Shown here: piece after piece, positions 62,301-64,000 of the stretch
Position numbering within the stretch: position 1 is the first letter of the stretch
Layout of the letters: every line of letters begins with the position of its first letter
DNA from: Arthrobacter sp. MMS18-M83
GTDB lineage: Bacteria > Actinomycetota > Actinomycetes > Actinomycetales > Micrococcaceae
DNA length: 64,000 nt
Direction: 5' to 3'
Assembly (NCBI RefSeq): GCF_026683955.1
Contig: NZ_CP113343.1
Location: 3,968,001 to 4,032,000, forward strand
Translations under genes and position numbers: made by a program
The notes under the pieces: generated by a model
Database searches by the model: none
What the model was told of the DNA's origin: nothing
What the model saw: only the letters and a program-made list of their open reading frames with translations

Positions 62301-63517
62301 TCCAACGGCACCGCAGGGTCAACCAGGCGATTCACGTCCACGCGGATCCGCCGGGTGATCAATGCCTTGATGGGCTTCTGAACCCGTTGCTGGTTGACGC
62401 TCATGCCTGCCACCACGGCACCGTCCCGCAGCCAGAAGGCAATGAAGCTGTTCTCCTCCAACGAGCCGCGGATAACGGGCGCCGAACCCGCCGCCACCGT
62501 TGAATATCCCCAGTACTCCATCGAGACGTCGAACTGGTCCGTGTAGAAATACGGGACGACGTCCAGCATCGCGTCCTGTCCCAGCATCGCTTTGGCCGCG
62601 ACCTTGCCGCCGTTGAGGGCGTTGGACCAGTGCTCGCTGCGGTGGTGCTCGCCCGTGAAGGGGTGGAGGGCGTTGGCAACATCTCCCGCCGCAAAGACAT
62701 CGGGACTGCTTGTCCGGAGCGAAGAATCGACCACGATTCCATTCCGAATTTCCAGTCCCATGGCTTCGGCCAGGGCGGTGTCCGGAACGACGCCGACGGC
62801 CACCACCACCAGCTCGGCAGGAAGGACCTCGCCGGAGTTGGTGACAACGGCCTGTGCCTTGCCGTCACGTCCCGTGATCTCCGCCGCGCTCGCGGGGAGC
62901 CGGAACTCCACGCCGTGCTTTTCGTGCAGGCTTCGGAAGAAGCCACCCAGCTCGGGTCCGATGGCCAGGCTCAGCGGCACGTCCTCCAGTCCCAGCAGGG
63001 TCACCGCGTTGCCGTAGCTGCTGGCGGCCGCGGCAAGCTCCATGCCGATCCAGCCGGAGCCGACCATCACCACGTTCCTTCCGCCGGCTGACAGCCCTTC
63101 CTTGAGTTTGCGTGAATCGTTGAAAGTCCGGAACGTCGTGACGCCGGCCAGTTCCGAACCGGGGAGGGGGATGTGCCGCGGTTGCGCTCCCGTGGCAATG
63201 AGGAGCCGGCTGAACTCGAGTTGCGTCCCTGAATCCAGCTGCACGGTGTGGGTGGCAGGATCGGCGGCAATGGCCTCCTCGCCGAGGAGGAGTTCGACGC
63301 CGTTCTCCTGGTACCAGCCGGCCGCCAGCACCGGGACGGCGTCCTCTTCTACCTTGCCCAAGAGAAACTCCTTGGAAAGCGGAGGACGCAGATAGGGCTG
63401 CTCATCCTCGGCGCAAACCACCGTGATCCTGCCTTGGAATCCTTCCGAGCGCAGGGTTTTGGCGGCGGTGGCTCCGGCCAGCCCGCCGCCGGCGATGACG
63501 ATGTGTTCAGTGTCCAT
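62279..63517 (-). CDS. FAD-dependent NAD(P)H oxidoreductase (ferredoxin/rubredoxin reductase-like)
   Basis: A 412-residue flavoprotein of the pyridine nucleotide-disulfide type without the redox CxxC. FAD loop IVIAGGGLAGATAAKTLR, YLRPPLSKEFLLG, ATGAQPRHIPLPG, NAD(P) loop VVMVGSGWIGMELAAAASSYG, and SPDVFAAGDVANALHP. It resembles reductases of ferredoxin-dependent oxygenase systems, but no ferredoxin gene is adjacent. The ATG at 63517 is chosen; upstream codons are atypical. Its promoter is under the operator shared with doxX. Confidence 0.9.
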   Translation of the reverse strand: MDTEHIVIAGGGLAGATAAKTLRSEGFQGRITVVCAEDEQPYLRPPLSKEFLLGKVEEDAVPVLAAGWYQENGVELLLGEEAIAADPATHTVQLDSGTQLEFSRLLIATGAQPRHIPLPGSELAGVTTFRTFNDSRKLKEGLSAGGRNVVMVGSGWIGMELAAAASSYGNAVTLLGLEDVPLSLAIGPELGGFFRSLHEKHGVEFRLPASAAEITGRDGKAQAVVTNSGEVLPAELVVVAVGVVPDTALAEAMGLEIRNGIVVDSSLRTSSPDVFAAGDVANALHPFTGEHHRSEHWSNALNGGKVAAKAMLGQDAMLDVVPYFYTDQFDVSMEYWGYSTVAAGSAPVIRGSLEENSFIAFWLRDGAVVAGMSVNQQRVQKPIKALITRRIRVDVNRLVDPAVPLDQLLPEA

Positions 63518-63579
63518 GGTGACTCGATTCGCGGGGGGGTGGAGGTTCGGTGGATGCGGACGGTCCACGCAGTCGAACA

Positions 63580-63627
63580 TCTAAAACTGATAGTTTTGAC
63601 TTTAGAAGTGTCCGTGATCGCGGTCAA
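63580..63627 (-). promoter_or_regulatory. reductase promoter overlapped by the TCTAAAA-N14-TTTAGAA operator
   Basis: On the minus strand TTGACC (63627-63622), 17 bp, TAAAGT (63604-63599), close to consensus. TCTAAAA (63580-63586) / TTTAGAA (63601-63607) covers the -10 with the same arm spacing (21 bp start to start) and the same placement as at doxX. Confidence 0.75.
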
Positions 63628-63633
63628 GGCATT

Positions 63634-63663
63634 TTGGGGGGCATTCCGGCGGGGCGCTAGAAT
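63634..63663 (+). promoter_or_regulatory. candidate mnmA promoter
   Basis: TTGGGG, 18 bp, TAGAAT, 62 bp upstream of the mnmA ATG. Confidence 0.45.
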
Positions 63664-63725
63664 AGTCGGGCGCGCTTACTCTTTTCAGCCGCAATTCTTC
63701 TCCCCAACACCAACAGAAAGCCAGC

Positions 63726-64000
63726 ATGCGAGTTCTTGCAGCCATGAGCGGCGGAGTCGACTCCGCCGTTGCCGCCGCCCGCGCCGTCGAGGCGGGGCAC
63801 GACGTCGTCGGCGTCCACTTGGCGCTGTCACGCATGCCCGGAACGCTGCGTACCGGCAGCCGCGGCTGCTGCACGATCGAAGACTCCCGTGACGCTTGGC
63901 GCGCTTGCGATGTGCTGGGGATCCCTTATTACGTTTGGGACTTCTCGGAGCGCTTCAAGGAAGACGTCGTTCAGGACTTCATCGACGAATATGCCGCGGG
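63726..64000 (+). CDS. mnmA: tRNA-specific 2-thiouridylase, 5' part only
   Basis: The frame runs off the right edge, so only the first ~91 residues are seen. It begins [20 protein letters not shown] with the PP-loop SGGVDS that binds ATP, then GVHLALSR and [16 protein letters not shown], typical of actinobacterial MnmA. MnmA adds the 2-thio group to U34 of tRNA-Lys/Glu/Gln, with sulfur from a cysteine desulfurase such as the one at 61032. An intergenic leader of ~60 nt precedes it. Confidence 0.93.
   Translation, partial: MRVLAAMSGGVDSAVAAARAVEAGHDVVGVHLALSRMPGTLRTGSRGCCTIEDSRDAWRACDVLGIPYYVWDFSERFKEDVVQDFIDEYAA

Overview
The window is high-G+C actinobacterial chromosome. GTG and TTG starts are frequent, ATGA/GTGA stop-start overlaps are common, and heme is made by the coproporphyrin-dependent route (HemY, HemQ and HemH encoded together). 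Gene content and order point to an Arthrobacter-like member of the Micrococcaceae; that placement is inference from family knowledge, not a database search. There is no integrase, transposase, plasmid gene or CRISPR array. Almost everything is housekeeping DNA, so the interest lies in regulatory sites, gene groupings and a few broken or unusual genes.

Layout. 1-4062: a truncated PCD-VOC fusion, a small membrane protein, a DUF3107 protein, a TetR regulator divergent from moeZ, and an SDR. 4225-15701: a complete heme gene set, with hemA divergent from hemE-hemY-hemQ-hemH-hemC-hemD-hemB-LLM oxidoreductase-hemL. hemY carries an apparent frameshift in a run of seven G. 15795-19650: a family 3 glycosidase and a polar amino acid ABC transporter. 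19992-39336: a genome-maintenance block (DEDD exonuclease, alkyltransferase-like protein, AdnA, AdnB, NudC, UvrD2) followed by a metallopeptidase, a DUF2342 protein, a PDZ-Lon protease and a UPF0182 membrane protein. From memory this follows the mycobacterial Rv3193c-Rv3208A neighbourhood with the heme cluster placed inside it. 39579-40076: two identical initiator tRNA genes that flank a 92-bp inverted-repeat element.

40284-44801: a VOC protein, then an operon-like set etfB-etfA-cytochrome b-like protein-acyl-CoA dehydrogenase behind a palindromic operator. This suggests an electron path from acyl-CoA through ETF to the membrane. 44863-49811: PspA, a TPM-domain protein and an HtrA-type protease, which look like an envelope-stress group. 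50067-54611: a second (probably housekeeping) etfBA pair with a PIG-L deacetylase, then gluconokinase and gluconate permease. 54699-59779: a MerR/TipAS regulator with a 19-bp-spacer promoter, SigK with its RskA anti-sigma factor, a TrmL-like methyltransferase, a J-domain protein and a lipid kinase.

59789-64000 holds the most interesting regulatory circuit. A cysteine-rich, SufR-like HTH regulator lies between a divergent DoxX-type membrane protein and a cysteine desulfurase. The same operator (TCTAAAA-N14-TTTAGAA) overlaps the -10 box of both doxX and a flavoprotein reductase 3.3 kb away. mnmA starts at the right edge. Several genes have a -10 hexamer ending 6-9 nt before the start codon, so leaderless transcription appears common here.
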